A stretch of 64,000 bases of DNA from an uncultured Candidatus Actinomarina sp. (GTDB lineage: Bacteria > Actinomycetota > Acidimicrobiia > Actinomarinales > Actinomarinaceae). The stretch is taken from the NCBI GenBank assembly GCA_902580215.1, contig CACHJT010000001.1, forward strand, positions 156,306-220,305, read 5' to 3'. The notes under the pieces are model-generated. The model ran no database searches. It was not told the DNA's origin and saw only the letters and a program-made list of their open reading frames with translations. Every line of letters starts with the position of its first letter. Position 1 is the first letter of the stretch. Positions 29,166 through 37,679 of the stretch are shown here, one piece after another. The position numbers and the translations under genes are program-made.

Positions 29166-29969
29166 TTAATTCGGTTGGTATGTTCCAAAAAAGACTTGCC
29201 ATGCAAGACAAGTCTTAGCAAGCAAGCTTAACCAAATGTAAGCTCTTTCACCGTATAGATAGTCTTTCCATTTACCTACTTGCTTATATTGCAAAATCAT
29301 ATTTATTGAAAAGGTATTAAAGAATAAAAATATACTGACAAAAATCCAAACAACAAATTGTGGAACTCCTTGGGGATTAGAGTCAGTTGCTACCCCATCA
29401 CCTATTAGATTAATAAATATAAAAATCCAAGGGGCAACACCAACTAGGCAACCCATTATGTAGCTTGTCCAATCAACTTTTTCTGTGTACTGATTGTGAA
29501 CTTCCATCATCCATCCAAACCAACACATAGCTGCGTTCATAAAAAATATTCCAGCTAATGCCCAAATATCATAGATGCCAACTAAAAGTGCAATAAGAAC
29601 AATCATGACTGATGCACTTATAGAGTATTCAATCCATCTGACCTTATTTATTCCTTTTGATAAGTCTTCTTTGTACTTTTTATAAAAAGGACCGGAAATT
29701 AAATAGTGAGCGACAGCTGACGCAAGTAAGAAAGTTGCAACTGCTGGACCGAAATTTGTAACTTCTGTCCAAATTTCTAATTCTGGAACAAGAGCAAAGC
29801 TTGATGGATCATTAGGAGAGCCAACTCCAACAAGTTGAGTCAAGGTTATTGGAACAACAAAATCTGAATTAACAACTGTTCCAAGCCAAAATAAAAGCCC
29901 TCCCTGAATAAGATGGACTGTTCCCATAATTAAGTTAAACTTTTTTAATTTTTGAATTTTTGTTTCCAT
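29166..29969 (-). CDS. Heliorhodopsin
   Basis: Seven-helix retinal protein of the heliorhodopsin family, 267 aa, closely similar in pattern to the actinobacterial type protein 48C12. The Schiff-base Lys is K252 in LSLLAKTCLAWQVF; the counterion Glu is E114 in RWIEYSISASVMIVLI; H20 and H88 lie where the conserved His residues of the proton-accepting network are expected. The GERAYIWLS motif before helix 7 is typical. Heliorhodopsins are inverted in the membrane, have slow photocycles and no agreed function. A strong GGGGGAG Shine-Dalgarno precedes the ATG. No retinal-forming dioxygenase gene is in the window. It is transcribed alone, between a DUF4349 protein and an iron transporter. Confidence 0.96.
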   Translation of the reverse strand: METKIQKLKKFNLIMGTVHLIQGGLLFWLGTVVNSDFVVPITLTQLVGVGSPNDPSSFALVPELEIWTEVTNFGPAVATFLLASAVAHYLISGPFYKKYKEDLSKGINKVRWIEYSISASVMIVLIALLVGIYDIWALAGIFFMNAAMCWFGWMMEVHNQYTEKVDWTSYIMGCLVGVAPWIFIFINLIGDGVATDSNPQGVPQFVVWIFVSIFLFFNTFSINMILQYKQVGKWKDYLYGERAYIWLSLLAKTCLAWQVFFGTYQPN

Positions 29970-30022
29970 GCTCCCCCTTTAAATCAGTAAGCTAAGTTTA
30001 GTTTTCTAATTAATATTAAATC

Positions 30023-30217
30023 ATGGATAAACAATTAATTTTTTCAGAAATTGAATCACTAATTTTTGATATGGACACATTAATTAAGTCTCTTGCAAAT
30101 TCTAGGGAATATATAGCAGAGGGAGATTATGCCCGTGCTACTTCAAAGCTTTCGGAACTTGAAATTGAATTACAATCTCTTGCAGGAAGAGTTTCTTATA
30201 TTAAATCAAGCCTTTGA
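30023..30217 (+). CDS. Small coiled-coil protein of unknown function
   Basis: 64 aa, acidic, predicted all-helical with two heptad-like helices (residues 4-30 and 38-62). No family recognised. It diverges from heliorhodopsin with a 53-base gap and its end overlaps the convergent fbpC by 12 bases. Its amino acid make-up looks like a real protein, and no other gene explains the stretch. Moderate confidence. Confidence 0.5.
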   Translation: MDKQLIFSEIESLIFDMDTLIKSLANSREYIAEGDYARATSKLSELEIELQSLAGRVSYIKSSL

Positions 30218-31231
30218 GGGGAATGTTGTAACCTCTGAAATATTTATATTTACCTTATCGCCAGATTCAAATATTGTATTAGGTAAAGAACGTGCTCTAA
30301 AAACTTCACCTTTACTATTTTGGAATGATATTACCTGATCATGGCCATAGAAGGTACATTCTTTAACCAAGTAACTTCCGTCTGAATCTAAAGTGAGTTC
30401 AATACACTCAGGTCTAATTGATACATCTAAAGCACCATCATAAGCAGATACAAAAGTTCCTAAAGATGTCTCAACTCTACCGTTAACTGAGTAGCCCTTT
30501 AATATATTGGGGTCACCTACAGAGTTCGCCACAGTTTGGCTAACTGGATTTAAATAAATTTCTTGCGGCGTAGCGCTTTGTATAACTGTTCCATTTTCTA
30601 ACACACTAACTACATCGCACACTGACAATGCTTCCTCTTGATCATGAGTTACAATTATCGCAGTAGTCTCCGTTTTTCTTAAGAGATAAACTACTTCGTC
30701 TCTTAATTCCCTGGCCATATGTGCATCTAAGCTTGTAAATGGCTCATCTAGAAGAATTACTTCCGGACCGGGAGCTATCGCCCTTGCAAGTGCAACTCTT
30801 TGTTGTTGACCACCAGATAGTTCTTGAGGATATTTATTTTTATAATTTTCTAAATTACACATTTCTAAAACTTCTTCTAATCTTCCTTCATTTTTTTCAT
30901 TTTTGGAAAGTCCAAAAGATATATTTTTTTCAACATCTAGATGTGGAAATAATGCATAGTCTTGGAAAACCATACCAACATTTCTATCTTCAGGAGGTAC
31001 AAAAACTTCATCGCTTGAAATGATTTGATTTCTCATTTCTATTAAACCAGAGTCTGGTTTTTCAAATCCAGCAATTAATCTTAATGCAGTAGTCTTTCCT
31101 GAGCCTGACATTCCCAACACGCCAACAATTGATCCATTCCAAACGTCCAAATTAAAATCTGACAAAACAGTCTCTTTTTCGTAAGACTTTGTTACTGATC
31201 TTGCTCGTATAATTAAATTTTCAAATGCCAT
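30206..31231 (-). CDS. fbpC: Iron ABC transporter ATPase, FbpC type
   Basis: ATP-binding subunit of the ferric iron importer encoded with it, 341 aa. Walker A GMSGSGKTT (about 40-48), signature LSGGQ (138-142), Walker B VILLDEP (158-164) and a TOBE-like C-terminal regulatory domain (about 240-341). It belongs to the CysA/PotA/FbpC group. The ATG shares one base with the stop of the permease gene (TAATG). Confidence 0.92.
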   Translation of the reverse strand: MAFENLIIRARSVTKSYEKETVLSDFNLDVWNGSIVGVLGMSGSGKTTALRLIAGFEKPDSGLIEMRNQIISSDEVFVPPEDRNVGMVFQDYALFPHLDVEKNISFGLSKNEKNEGRLEEVLEMCNLENYKNKYPQELSGGQQQRVALARAIAPGPEVILLDEPFTSLDAHMARELRDEVVYLLRKTETTAIIVTHDQEEALSVCDVVSVLENGTVIQSATPQEIYLNPVSQTVANSVGDPNILKGYSVNGRVETSLGTFVSAYDGALDVSIRPECIELTLDSDGSYLVKECTFYGHDQVISFQNSKGEVFRARSLPNTIFESGDKVNINISEVTTFPSKA

Positions 31232-32787
31232 TAGTTTGTTAAATTTCTAGTACTAAGTATATATGTAGGAAGTGCGCTAATTGCTAACAAAATAAATGCA
31301 GAAAATGCTGCTTGTGTAAATAAAGCTTCAGAAGCGTTAGACCATATGTCAACAGCCATAGTGCTAAAGCCGGTTGGACGCAGTAGTAAGGTTTGCGGTA
31401 ACTCTTTCATTGTTGAAAGAAAAACTAAAGCTGCACCAGCTAATAATCCTTTGTAAATAAGTGGAAATGTAATTTTTATAAATGTTTCCATCTTTGAAAA
31501 ACCAAGGCCAGAACTTGCTTCAATATAGGATAGTTTCACTTGTTCCATTGACGCTTGTCCTCCTCCAACAGCTTGAGGTAAAAAAACTATTAAGTATGAG
31601 ATTATAAGTGTTGTAAAAGTTTGATAAATCGCTGGAACAATTTTAATAGTTATAAACAACATTGAAATTCCTACAGCAATATGAGGAAGCCCATATAAAG
31701 TAAGGGTTACTTTTTCGAATAAATCACCAAATTTTGATCTATATTGAGAAATCATTATAACTATTGGAGTAGCAATAATCATTGCAAATATTGAAGTTAC
31801 AGTAGCTGCTGTTAGTGATCCAACTACGCCTGATAGAACGTTATTAACAGCATTGCCTTGTGACATACCTCGAATTAACCAATAGGAAAGAACACTTATT
31901 GGTATAACTAAACTGAATAAAATAACTAAAGCAAAAAATGCTAAAACTAAAACTTTATTTTTGTGAGACAATTTAGCTTTTACAATTTCTCTTGGTGTTC
32001 CAGAAACTTTAGCTGACCTACTCAATTCACTTCCCCTTTGAGCAAAACTGATTATTAAAGCAATAAATATCAACAAGGTCGAATAGAAAATTACAGGATC
32101 ACCATTTATATTTATTGTGTAATAAGAGTAAATTGCCTTTGTTAATGTTCCATATTTCATTAAAGAAACAGCACCAAAATCAGAAATTACATACAATCCA
32201 ACTAAAAGAGATGAATAAATAATAGGTTTTTTTAATCTTGGTAAAACAACACTTCTATACATCTTTATTTTTTTAACTCCAAGTGACCTAGCAGCATCTT
32301 CAACTGTTGAATCTAAATTTCTAAGTGCACTACTGCAAATTAATTGAACATATGGATAAGTAAACAAAGTAAGTACAATCCAGCTTCCAATAAAACCATC
32401 AATTCCAGATATTTCATTTATCCCAAAAGTTGAAAAAATATCTACAAATAATCCCCTTGGTGAAAATGCTGAAACATATGTTAAAGCACCTATGTAAGAC
32501 GGTATTACTAAAGGTAAAATTGTAAGAGTAAACAATAACTTAGAAGCAGGAATTTCATATCGAACAATAAGAATAGAAATTAATAAACCTAAAAATAGGC
32601 TTGTAAGAATTACTGCAATAAATAAAAATATTGTATTCAAAAATAATGTAAGAACATCCCATGATTGCAAAAATTCAGACAAATTTTTTGAAAAATTTGC
32701 AAAACGCCAAAACATATAAAAAATAGGCATCAAAAATAAAATTAAAATAAAAGTATTTGTTACTATCAGAGGTTTTGGTGCCTTCAC
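31231..32787 (-). CDS. fbpB: Iron ABC transporter permease, FbpB type (fused dimer)
   Basis: 518 aa with about 12 helices: two tandem BPD_transp_1 domains, the fused permease typical of Fbp/Hit ferric iron importers. Each half has an EAA loop that docks the ATPase: EDAARSLGVKKIKMYRSVVLP (about residue 180) and EASSGLGFSKMETFIKITFP (about 420). It lies between fbpA and fbpC, separated from fbpA by a strong hairpin. Confidence 0.93.
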   Translation of the reverse strand: MKAPKPLIVTNTFILILFLMPIFYMFWRFANFSKNLSEFLQSWDVLTLFLNTIFLFIAVILTSLFLGLLISILIVRYEIPASKLLFTLTILPLVIPSYIGALTYVSAFSPRGLFVDIFSTFGINEISGIDGFIGSWIVLTLFTYPYVQLICSSALRNLDSTVEDAARSLGVKKIKMYRSVVLPRLKKPIIYSSLLVGLYVISDFGAVSLMKYGTLTKAIYSYYTININGDPVIFYSTLLIFIALIISFAQRGSELSRSAKVSGTPREIVKAKLSHKNKVLVLAFFALVILFSLVIPISVLSYWLIRGMSQGNAVNNVLSGVVGSLTAATVTSIFAMIIATPIVIMISQYRSKFGDLFEKVTLTLYGLPHIAVGISMLFITIKIVPAIYQTFTTLIISYLIVFLPQAVGGGQASMEQVKLSYIEASSGLGFSKMETFIKITFPLIYKGLLAGAALVFLSTMKELPQTLLLRPTGFSTMAVDIWSNASEALFTQAAFSAFILLAISALPTYILSTRNLTN

Positions 32788-32820
32788 TCTATTAAGGATA
32801 AATAAAAATTACAGTTATTA

Positions 32821-32862
32821 AAAGAAAAAAATTCTGGCCAGAATTACCTGGCCAGAATTTTT
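32821..32862 (-). terminator. fbpA-fbpB intercistronic terminator/processing hairpin
   Basis: A perfect 15-bp inverted repeat, AAAAATTCTGGCCAG (32827-32841) and CTGGCCAGAATTTTT (32848-32862), with a 6-base loop. On the transcribed strand it ends in a T-rich run. Placed just after fbpA, it probably lets binding-protein mRNA exceed permease mRNA by partial termination or 3'-end protection. Confidence 0.85.
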
Positions 32863-32888
32863 GACTCATTTTGATACTAAATGAAGAA

Positions 32889-33989
32889 TCAAAATCCTGC
32901 CTGAGCAATCAACTCTACAGCTTTTTCCTGCCATAGAGATAACGCTGACCAATTTAGGTTTGAAGGAGAGTTCAAACTATTAATGTCTGGAAGCAAAGCA
33001 TTAGGCTTAATACCTGTAACAAGAGGGAACTCGTAAACAGTATTTGTAAATGTTTCTTGAGCCGCTTTTGAATGAAGGAATTCAATAAATGCTAACGCTG
33101 CTGGTTTATTTTGGCTTGAAGACAAAATACCAACACCAGCAGGCATAACCATTGCTCCACATCCTTCATCCAAATATACATTCTTAATTGGCTCATTTCC
33201 GTTTTCAGCCAACACTCGCAATGTGTAATAGTGATTAATCATTCCAATATCTAGCTCACCGGCTGCAGCAGCTGCAACTTGTGGTGAGTTTTTAGGATAT
33301 TCAGCATATCCAAGTCCATTTATGGTGGTTAGCCATTCTAAGACTTTTTCTTCACCGTCCAACTCAACCATACAAGCAACCATTGCTATAAATGAAGAAT
33401 TGGTTGGAGCAAGTCCTAATCGATTTCTAAACTTTTCATCTGCAAGACCATAAATATCATTTGGCAACTCCGAATCTTGAACGTCTCTAGTATCAACAAC
33501 TAGAGCTCTAGATCTACCAGATGTTCCCACCCAGTAATTATTTTTATCTACAGCCCAACCGGGAACATTATCTAAAATATCAGCTGGTAGTCTCTCAAAC
33601 AGGCCTTCTTTGGCGACAATTCCAAGACTTACTGGGTCTTGAGAAAAGAAAACATCAGCAGGACTGATTGCGCCTTCAAGTTTAAGAGTTCCTGCTAACT
33701 CCGCACTTTTAGCATATCTTACCTCGACTGTTACCCCCGAAGTAGATTCAAATTCAGCAATAATTTCTGATACTAAACTTTCTTTTCTTCCGCTATAGAT
33801 GACAAGCGTCCCGCTTACTTCTGCTTCTTCCTCGGTTAGTGCTGCATTAACTGCAGCTTCAATTTCTTCTTGAGAGACTTCTCCAGCTGGACCTTGTTCA
33901 CCAGCCGGACCACGTTCACCAGCTGTAGTAGTACAAGCCGATAAAACTATTGTGAGAGCAACTAAAACTAAACTATATTTTTTATTCAC
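32889..33989 (-). CDS. fbpA: Iron-binding lipoprotein of ABC transporter, FbpA type
   Basis: Periplasmic-type ferric-iron-binding protein. From the GTG at 33989 (GAGGT Shine-Dalgarno at 33994-33998) it has a signal peptide and lipobox VLSAC (C19), so it is a lipoprotein of 366 aa. An in-frame ATG 45 bases upstream lacks a ribosome site and would put residues before the signal. After the lipid anchor comes a collagen-like linker (GERGPAGEQGPAGE), then the binding domain with YSGRKE and the paired Tyr of GMINHYYTLRV that ligate Fe(III) in FbpA. It is the first gene of fbpABC. Confidence 0.93.
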   Translation of the reverse strand: MNKKYSLVLVALTIVLSACTTTAGERGPAGEQGPAGEVSQEEIEAAVNAALTEEEAEVSGTLVIYSGRKESLVSEIIAEFESTSGVTVEVRYAKSAELAGTLKLEGAISPADVFFSQDPVSLGIVAKEGLFERLPADILDNVPGWAVDKNNYWVGTSGRSRALVVDTRDVQDSELPNDIYGLADEKFRNRLGLAPTNSSFIAMVACMVELDGEEKVLEWLTTINGLGYAEYPKNSPQVAAAAAGELDIGMINHYYTLRVLAENGNEPIKNVYLDEGCGAMVMPAGVGILSSSQNKPAALAFIEFLHSKAAQETFTNTVYEFPLVTGIKPNALLPDINSLNSPSNLNWSALSLWQEKAVELIAQAGF

Positions 33990-34027
33990 ATTTACCTCAA
34001 ATTTCAAATTTACTTTGTTAATAGTAC

Positions 34028-34044
34028 TTAACATTATAAGTTAA
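34028..34044 (-). promoter_or_regulatory. fbpA promoter with palindromic operator
   Basis: TTAAC-N7-GTTAA, an imperfect 17-bp palindrome 39 bases upstream of the fbpA GTG. A TATAAT -10 box on the minus strand (34033-34038) lies in its centre, so a bound repressor would block the promoter. The nearby DtxR-like regulator is an obvious candidate; the site is not a classical DtxR/IdeR box. Confidence 0.45.
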
Positions 34045-34121
34045 TGCTAATTTATTAAAAAAAAATTAAAAATTTATAGAATTCAGATTTAAGTTTAAGA
34101 AATTTAACTGTGTTGAGAAAA

Positions 34122-34241
34122 TTAGTTTACGCTACCTGATTTAGAAAGCCTTTTAAAATTAAACGATCTTAAAATAAACTTTCCCCCATTGCGGACAAAC
34201 CACATAAAGCCAGCAAGTAAGTAAGCGTAAGGACACATCAT
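34122..34241 (-). CDS. Possible 39-aa small membrane protein
   Basis: Starts MMCPYAYLLAGFMWFVRNGG, a short hydrophobic helix followed by a basic tail. A TATAAT box (34251-34256, read on the minus strand) sits about 10 bases before the ATG, which would give a nearly leaderless mRNA. No Shine-Dalgarno. Unknown function; could be chance. Confidence 0.35.
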   Translation of the reverse strand: MMCPYAYLLAGFMWFVRNGGKFILRSFNFKRLSKSGSVN

Positions 34242-34279
34242 ATTACTGATATTATACATTAAATAGTAAAATATTAATA

Positions 34280-34375
34280 ATGCAAAAAGATCCTAAGATT
34301 GTAAGAAAATATGAACCAGTAATTTGGTTACTTTTTTTTGGATTGACCTTCGCGGTTGGTTGCCCAGCATTTTAG
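34280..34375 (+). CDS. Possible 31-aa small membrane protein
   Basis: Product MQKDPKIVRKYEPVIWLLFF then GLTFAVGCPAF: a charged N-terminus and one hydrophobic helix. It starts 38 bases from the divergent minus-strand small ORF and ends 39 bases before the DtxR-like gene. No Shine-Dalgarno seen. Composition is protein-like, but the length makes it uncertain. Confidence 0.35.
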   Translation: MQKDPKIVRKYEPVIWLLFFGLTFAVGCPAF

Positions 34376-34414
34376 AAATATCATTATTTGTTAATTACTG
34401 TTAACATGTAACTA

Positions 34415-35101
34415 ATGAATACTAAAAACCCAAATATTCTCTCTCAAGATGAAATAGAAAGTTTACCAAATTCTTTTTATTCTCATGCTGAAGCAATATA
34501 TCATCTTAATGAAGTTGGTATTGAAGTAAAGCAAACCCGAGTAGCAGAGTGGCTAGGTGTTAGTAGAGCAAACGTTTCTCAAGTTATAGGAAGAATGCAA
34601 AATAATGGTCTTATTGAATTAACAGATGAATTAAAGCTCTCTAAAAAAGGTGCTTATCTAGCAAAAATAATTTCACGCAGACATCGAATAATTGAGAGAT
34701 TTCTTTCAGAAGTCCTTGACTTACCTTGGGACAAAGTTTACAAAGAAACGAAAAAATGGGAAAACATTCTAAGTCCTACTACTGAAGAGGCAATGTTAAA
34801 AATTTTGGGTAATCCAACTACTGGTCCTTTTGGTAACCCAATTCCTTATTCAAACTATAAAGAAGTTCCCATGAAAAATTTATTGGATGTTGATCCAAAT
34901 GAAGATTATGAAATTTTAAAAATTTCAGAAGAGCTTAAAAAAGATAACAATGTAATTGATTTTCTACAGAAAAATCACATGTTGCCTGGAAACAATATTT
35001 TTATTTCTGATACAAACAAGTATTCAATTACTGTCAGTATTACAAAAAATCAATATTTTGGTCTCGATCAGTACATTGCTGAGAGAGTATTTGTCGGTTG
35101 A
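34415..35101 (+). CDS. DtxR/IdeR-family regulator with altered metal site
   Basis: 228 aa. N-terminal winged helix (about 22-85, VAEWLGVSRANVSQVIGRMQNNGLI), then the dimerisation/metal domain whose ending GPFGNPIP matches DtxR, then a C-terminal region. By alignment to C. diphtheriae DtxR, site-1 H79 and E83 are kept (H90, E94), but H98 is Tyr109, C102 is Lys113, H106 is Asn117 and M10 is Ser23; only E105 (E116) survives at the primary site. MntR ligands are not restored either. It diverges from fbpABC and may regulate it, perhaps by a different metal or signal. No Shine-Dalgarno; GTTAACATGTAAC lies just before the start. Confidence 0.85.
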   Translation: MNTKNPNILSQDEIESLPNSFYSHAEAIYHLNEVGIEVKQTRVAEWLGVSRANVSQVIGRMQNNGLIELTDELKLSKKGAYLAKIISRRHRIIERFLSEVLDLPWDKVYKETKKWENILSPTTEEAMLKILGNPTTGPFGNPIPYSNYKEVPMKNLLDVDPNEDYEILKISEELKKDNNVIDFLQKNHMLPGNNIFISDTNKYSITVSITKNQYFGLDQYIAERVFVG

Positions 35102-35141
35102 TTCAATTTATGATTATACAGAGATTTTTTATAATTGACTT

Positions 35142-35624
35142 ATGAGTAATTTATTGTCAAATATACCTTATGAACTATTTAGTTATATTGGTGGTGGAAT
35201 ATTTTTGTTTATCATCTTATATAAATTTTTCCCAAATTTATTTATTAAGATTCATAAACCAGTCTTTTTCACGATAGGTATATTGTCATTATCTTTAGGA
35301 TACGTTGGAATTGTAATTCCTGGTCTTCCCACAACTGTTTTTATACTGATTGCAGCATGGGCTTTCTCAAAATGTTCAGAAAGATTTACATTTTGGATTG
35401 AAAACCACAGAATTTTTGGTCCAATCATTTTAAATTGGAAAACATACAGAGGTCTTTCAAGAAGGGCTAAGAAGCTAGCCATTTCAATGATTATTCCAAC
35501 TTTTGTATTTACTATCTACTTTGTTTTTTCACTTGTTGGAGACTTAATTTTTGGTGCTTTTGGAATCGCTCTTTGCACATGGTTAGCAACTAGACCAGAG
35601 CCACCTCTTGAAAACGAAGCTTAA
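35142..35624 (+). CDS. DUF454 (YbaN-like) inner membrane protein
   Basis: 160 aa with about four transmembrane helices. The family core is clear: LGYVGIVIPGLPTTVFILIAAWAFSKCSERF, then WIENHRIFGPIILNW. DUF454 proteins are widespread small membrane proteins of unknown function. It follows the DtxR-like gene by 40 bases and converges on tdk with 2 bases between stops. Confidence 0.85.
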   Translation: MSNLLSNIPYELFSYIGGGIFLFIILYKFFPNLFIKIHKPVFFTIGILSLSLGYVGIVIPGLPTTVFILIAAWAFSKCSERFTFWIENHRIFGPIILNWKTYRGLSRRAKKLAISMIIPTFVFTIYFVFSLVGDLIFGAFGIALCTWLATRPEPPLENEA

Positions 35625-35626
35625 AT

Positions 35627-36229
35627 TTAGTTAGCTTCGGGGATTTGATAGCCTATTGGTGAAACTTTATCTAATTCAAATACATCTCTTGCTTGAGCTT
35701 CGTAATTCAATCCTATAGATATTTGATCTCCTTCAGTAACCCTATTCCCATTTTCATCTAGCCTTGCATTCATGGTTGCTTTTTTGCCAGATTTACAAAT
35801 TGTTTTTATTTCAGTCATCTCATCAGCCCAGGCTAATAAATATACACTTCCTGGAAAAGGTTCTCCACGAAAATCTGTTCTCAATCCATAGCAAAGAACA
35901 GGAATTTTAAGCTTATCTACAACCAAAGACAATTGAAGCACTTGTTTTGGGCTAAGGAACTGTGATTCATCAACAAGTACGCAAGATACTTTTTCCCTCT
36001 GATGTTCATGTGCAGTCCAAACATATAGATCATCATCAGCAGTAAAAATTTCACATTCCCTGTCCAAACCAATTCTTGAAGCAATTTTTCCCTCTCCAAA
36101 TCTGTCATCTAGTTTTGGTGTGAATAAAAGAGTTCTCATATTTCTTTCTTCATAGTTATGTGCAGACTGTAAGAGAGTTGTACTTTTTCCAGCATTCATT
36201 GCTGCATAATAAAAATATAATTTTGCCAT
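35627..36229 (-). CDS. tdk: Thymidine kinase
   Basis: Type II thymidine kinase, which phosphorylates thymidine for DNA synthesis by salvage. 200 aa. P-loop [10 protein letters not shown] (K15), DESQF with the Walker B Asp and catalytic Glu, and [14 protein letters not shown] lasso are intact. The C-terminal zinc site seems lost: [12 protein letters not shown] has one Cys where two are usual, and no later C-x-x-H pair is found. Some other bacterial enzymes also lack it. Confidence 0.95.
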   Translation of the reverse strand: MAKLYFYYAAMNAGKSTTLLQSAHNYEERNMRTLLFTPKLDDRFGEGKIASRIGLDRECEIFTADDDLYVWTAHEHQREKVSCVLVDESQFLSPKQVLQLSLVVDKLKIPVLCYGLRTDFRGEPFPGSVYLLAWADEMTEIKTICKSGKKATMNARLDENGNRVTEGDQISIGLNYEAQARDVFELDKVSPIGYQIPEAN

Positions 36230-36254
36230 TTCTTATATATTAGTTATTTAATTT

Positions 36255-36279
36255 ATAGTTGCTATCGAACAGCAACTAT
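36255..36279 (-). terminator. Hairpin at the end of the quinone oxidoreductase gene
   Basis: 9-bp arms ATAGTTGCT and AGCAACTAT with a 7-base loop, overlapping the stop codon of the oxidoreductase gene. The downstream sequence is AT-rich but not a clean T tract, so it may be a weak terminator or a 3'-end stabiliser. Confidence 0.4.
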
Positions 36280-37257
36280 TCTTCCAACAGTTTTTCTGCT
36301 TCCAATCATGTCAAGATACTCGACAATTTCATCAAATTTAATAGTTTTAAAGACAGGTTCAATTTGTTGATTAGTGTATAAATCAAATATTAACTCCATC
36401 CTTGATTGAAGATATTTTTTATCATCATTTTCGAAACTGATCATGAAAACTCCCATAATTGAAATATTCTTAACAAGTAAATAGCTAAGCGGTTGGGAGG
36501 GAATATTTCCACTTGCAAAGCCTACTATCAGTGCTCGGCCTTCAGAACTAAGCAGCCGTAATCCTTGTTCATATGGTTCGCCTCCAACTTGATCGTAAAA
36601 GATATCCACTGGTCTTTTACCAAATTTTGCTTCCACAGTTTCTCTTAAATCTTCCTCTTGATAATTTATTACTAAATCTGGTCCAAATTGTTTAACCAAC
36701 TCTTTCTTTTTTTCAGAACCTACTGCGGCAATAACTCTTGCGCCAGATATCTTAGCAAGTTGAATAGCTGACAATCCCACTCCACCTGCTGCTGCATTCA
36801 CTAATACCAATTCATTAGGTTTTATTTGAGCTCTTCTGTGCAGTGCAAAGTCTGAAGTAAGATATGACATAAGAATTGCCGCACCTACTTCAAATGAAAT
36901 ATTTTCAGGAAGTTTATAAGTTAGATTTTCGGACACCACACAAACATCACCAAAACTTCCATGTCTTCCAGATCTAAATACAGTGGTTGCTGCTACAACT
37001 CTATCTCCTACTTGAAACTGACTCTCTTCATGGCACTCCTTTACGTATCCTGCAACCTCAAAACCAGGTACAAATGGATGTTTTGGGTTCGATTGGTACA
37101 GCCCACTTGATAATAAAAGATCAGCATAATTTAAAGTTGCTGCTTTGGTTTCTATTATTAACTCTTTATCTTTGATTTTTGGGTAATCCATTGTTGTAAA
37201 TTCAAGATCTGTGAATAAACCCATTTCTTTTTGAACTAATGCTTTGTATTCATTCAT
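36262..37257 (-). CDS. MDR-family NADPH:quinone oxidoreductase-like protein
   Basis: 331 aa, medium-chain dehydrogenase/reductase fold without the zinc ligands of alcohol dehydrogenases, closest in pattern to quinone oxidoreductase (Qor). GroES-like N-terminal domain (VPGFEVAGYV), Rossmann motif AAAGGVGLSAIQLAK (about 155-170) and a KRPVDIFYDQVGGE segment. Likely NADPH-dependent reduction of a quinone or enone; exact substrate unknown. Single gene. Confidence 0.85.
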   Translation of the reverse strand: MNEYKALVQKEMGLFTDLEFTTMDYPKIKDKELIIETKAATLNYADLLLSSGLYQSNPKHPFVPGFEVAGYVKECHEESQFQVGDRVVAATTVFRSGRHGSFGDVCVVSENLTYKLPENISFEVGAAILMSYLTSDFALHRRAQIKPNELVLVNAAAGGVGLSAIQLAKISGARVIAAVGSEKKKELVKQFGPDLVINYQEEDLRETVEAKFGKRPVDIFYDQVGGEPYEQGLRLLSSEGRALIVGFASGNIPSQPLSYLLVKNISIMGVFMISFENDDKKYLQSRMELIFDLYTNQQIEPVFKTIKFDEIVEYLDMIGSRKTVGRIVAVR

Positions 37258-37298
37258 ATCAATATCATAAAAGAATTTATTAATGGTAGTCTTTTTTT

Positions 37299-37679
37299 AT
37301 GGAAGTAATTATTAAATACATACACATGATTGGTTTGTCAGTCTGGCTTGGATCAATGATTCTTTGGGCAGTATTTGCACCTCAGCTTTATAAAATCGAT
37401 CCATCGAAAAAAACTACAGATACTTTAAGAGGCTATTTTAGTTCAGTCTCTTGGACATCATACTTTTTAGCATTAGTGTCCGGATTGACTCTTTACTTTT
37501 TAGAACAAAGCACAACTTCAAATTGGCTACTTGAAGTATCACTTCTTGGGTTAGCTGGTGTTGTTATTGCATTACATAGCTATGCTACAAAACTTAGTGC
37601 TGCATTAAGAGGTGCTTTTAATGGGGTAATGTTAATACTTGCTTTAGTTGTTGTGTACCTAGCAACTATATATATTTAA
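37299..37679 (+). CDS. Small four-helix membrane protein, CopD-like
   Basis: 126 aa, four predicted helices. The N-terminus IIKYIHMIGLSVWLGSMILWAVFAP resembles the first helix of CopD-type and related heme or copper membrane proteins (His9, Trp17, Gly19). A second His lies in helix 3 (IALHSY). Function unknown. The end overlaps the convergent lipoprotein gene by 4 bases. Confidence 0.6.
   Translation: MEVIIKYIHMIGLSVWLGSMILWAVFAPQLYKIDPSKKTTDTLRGYFSSVSWTSYFLALVSGLTLYFLEQSTTSNWLLEVSLLGLAGVVIALHSYATKLSAALRGAFNGVMLILALVVVYLATIYI

Larger units (their letters stand above)
33990..34414. other. Intergenic region between fbpA and the DtxR-like gene
   Basis: The divergent region holds the fbpA promoter/operator and two short divergent ORFs. 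The stretch 34045-34121 is plain AT-rich DNA in which nothing further is seen. Confidence 0.7.
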
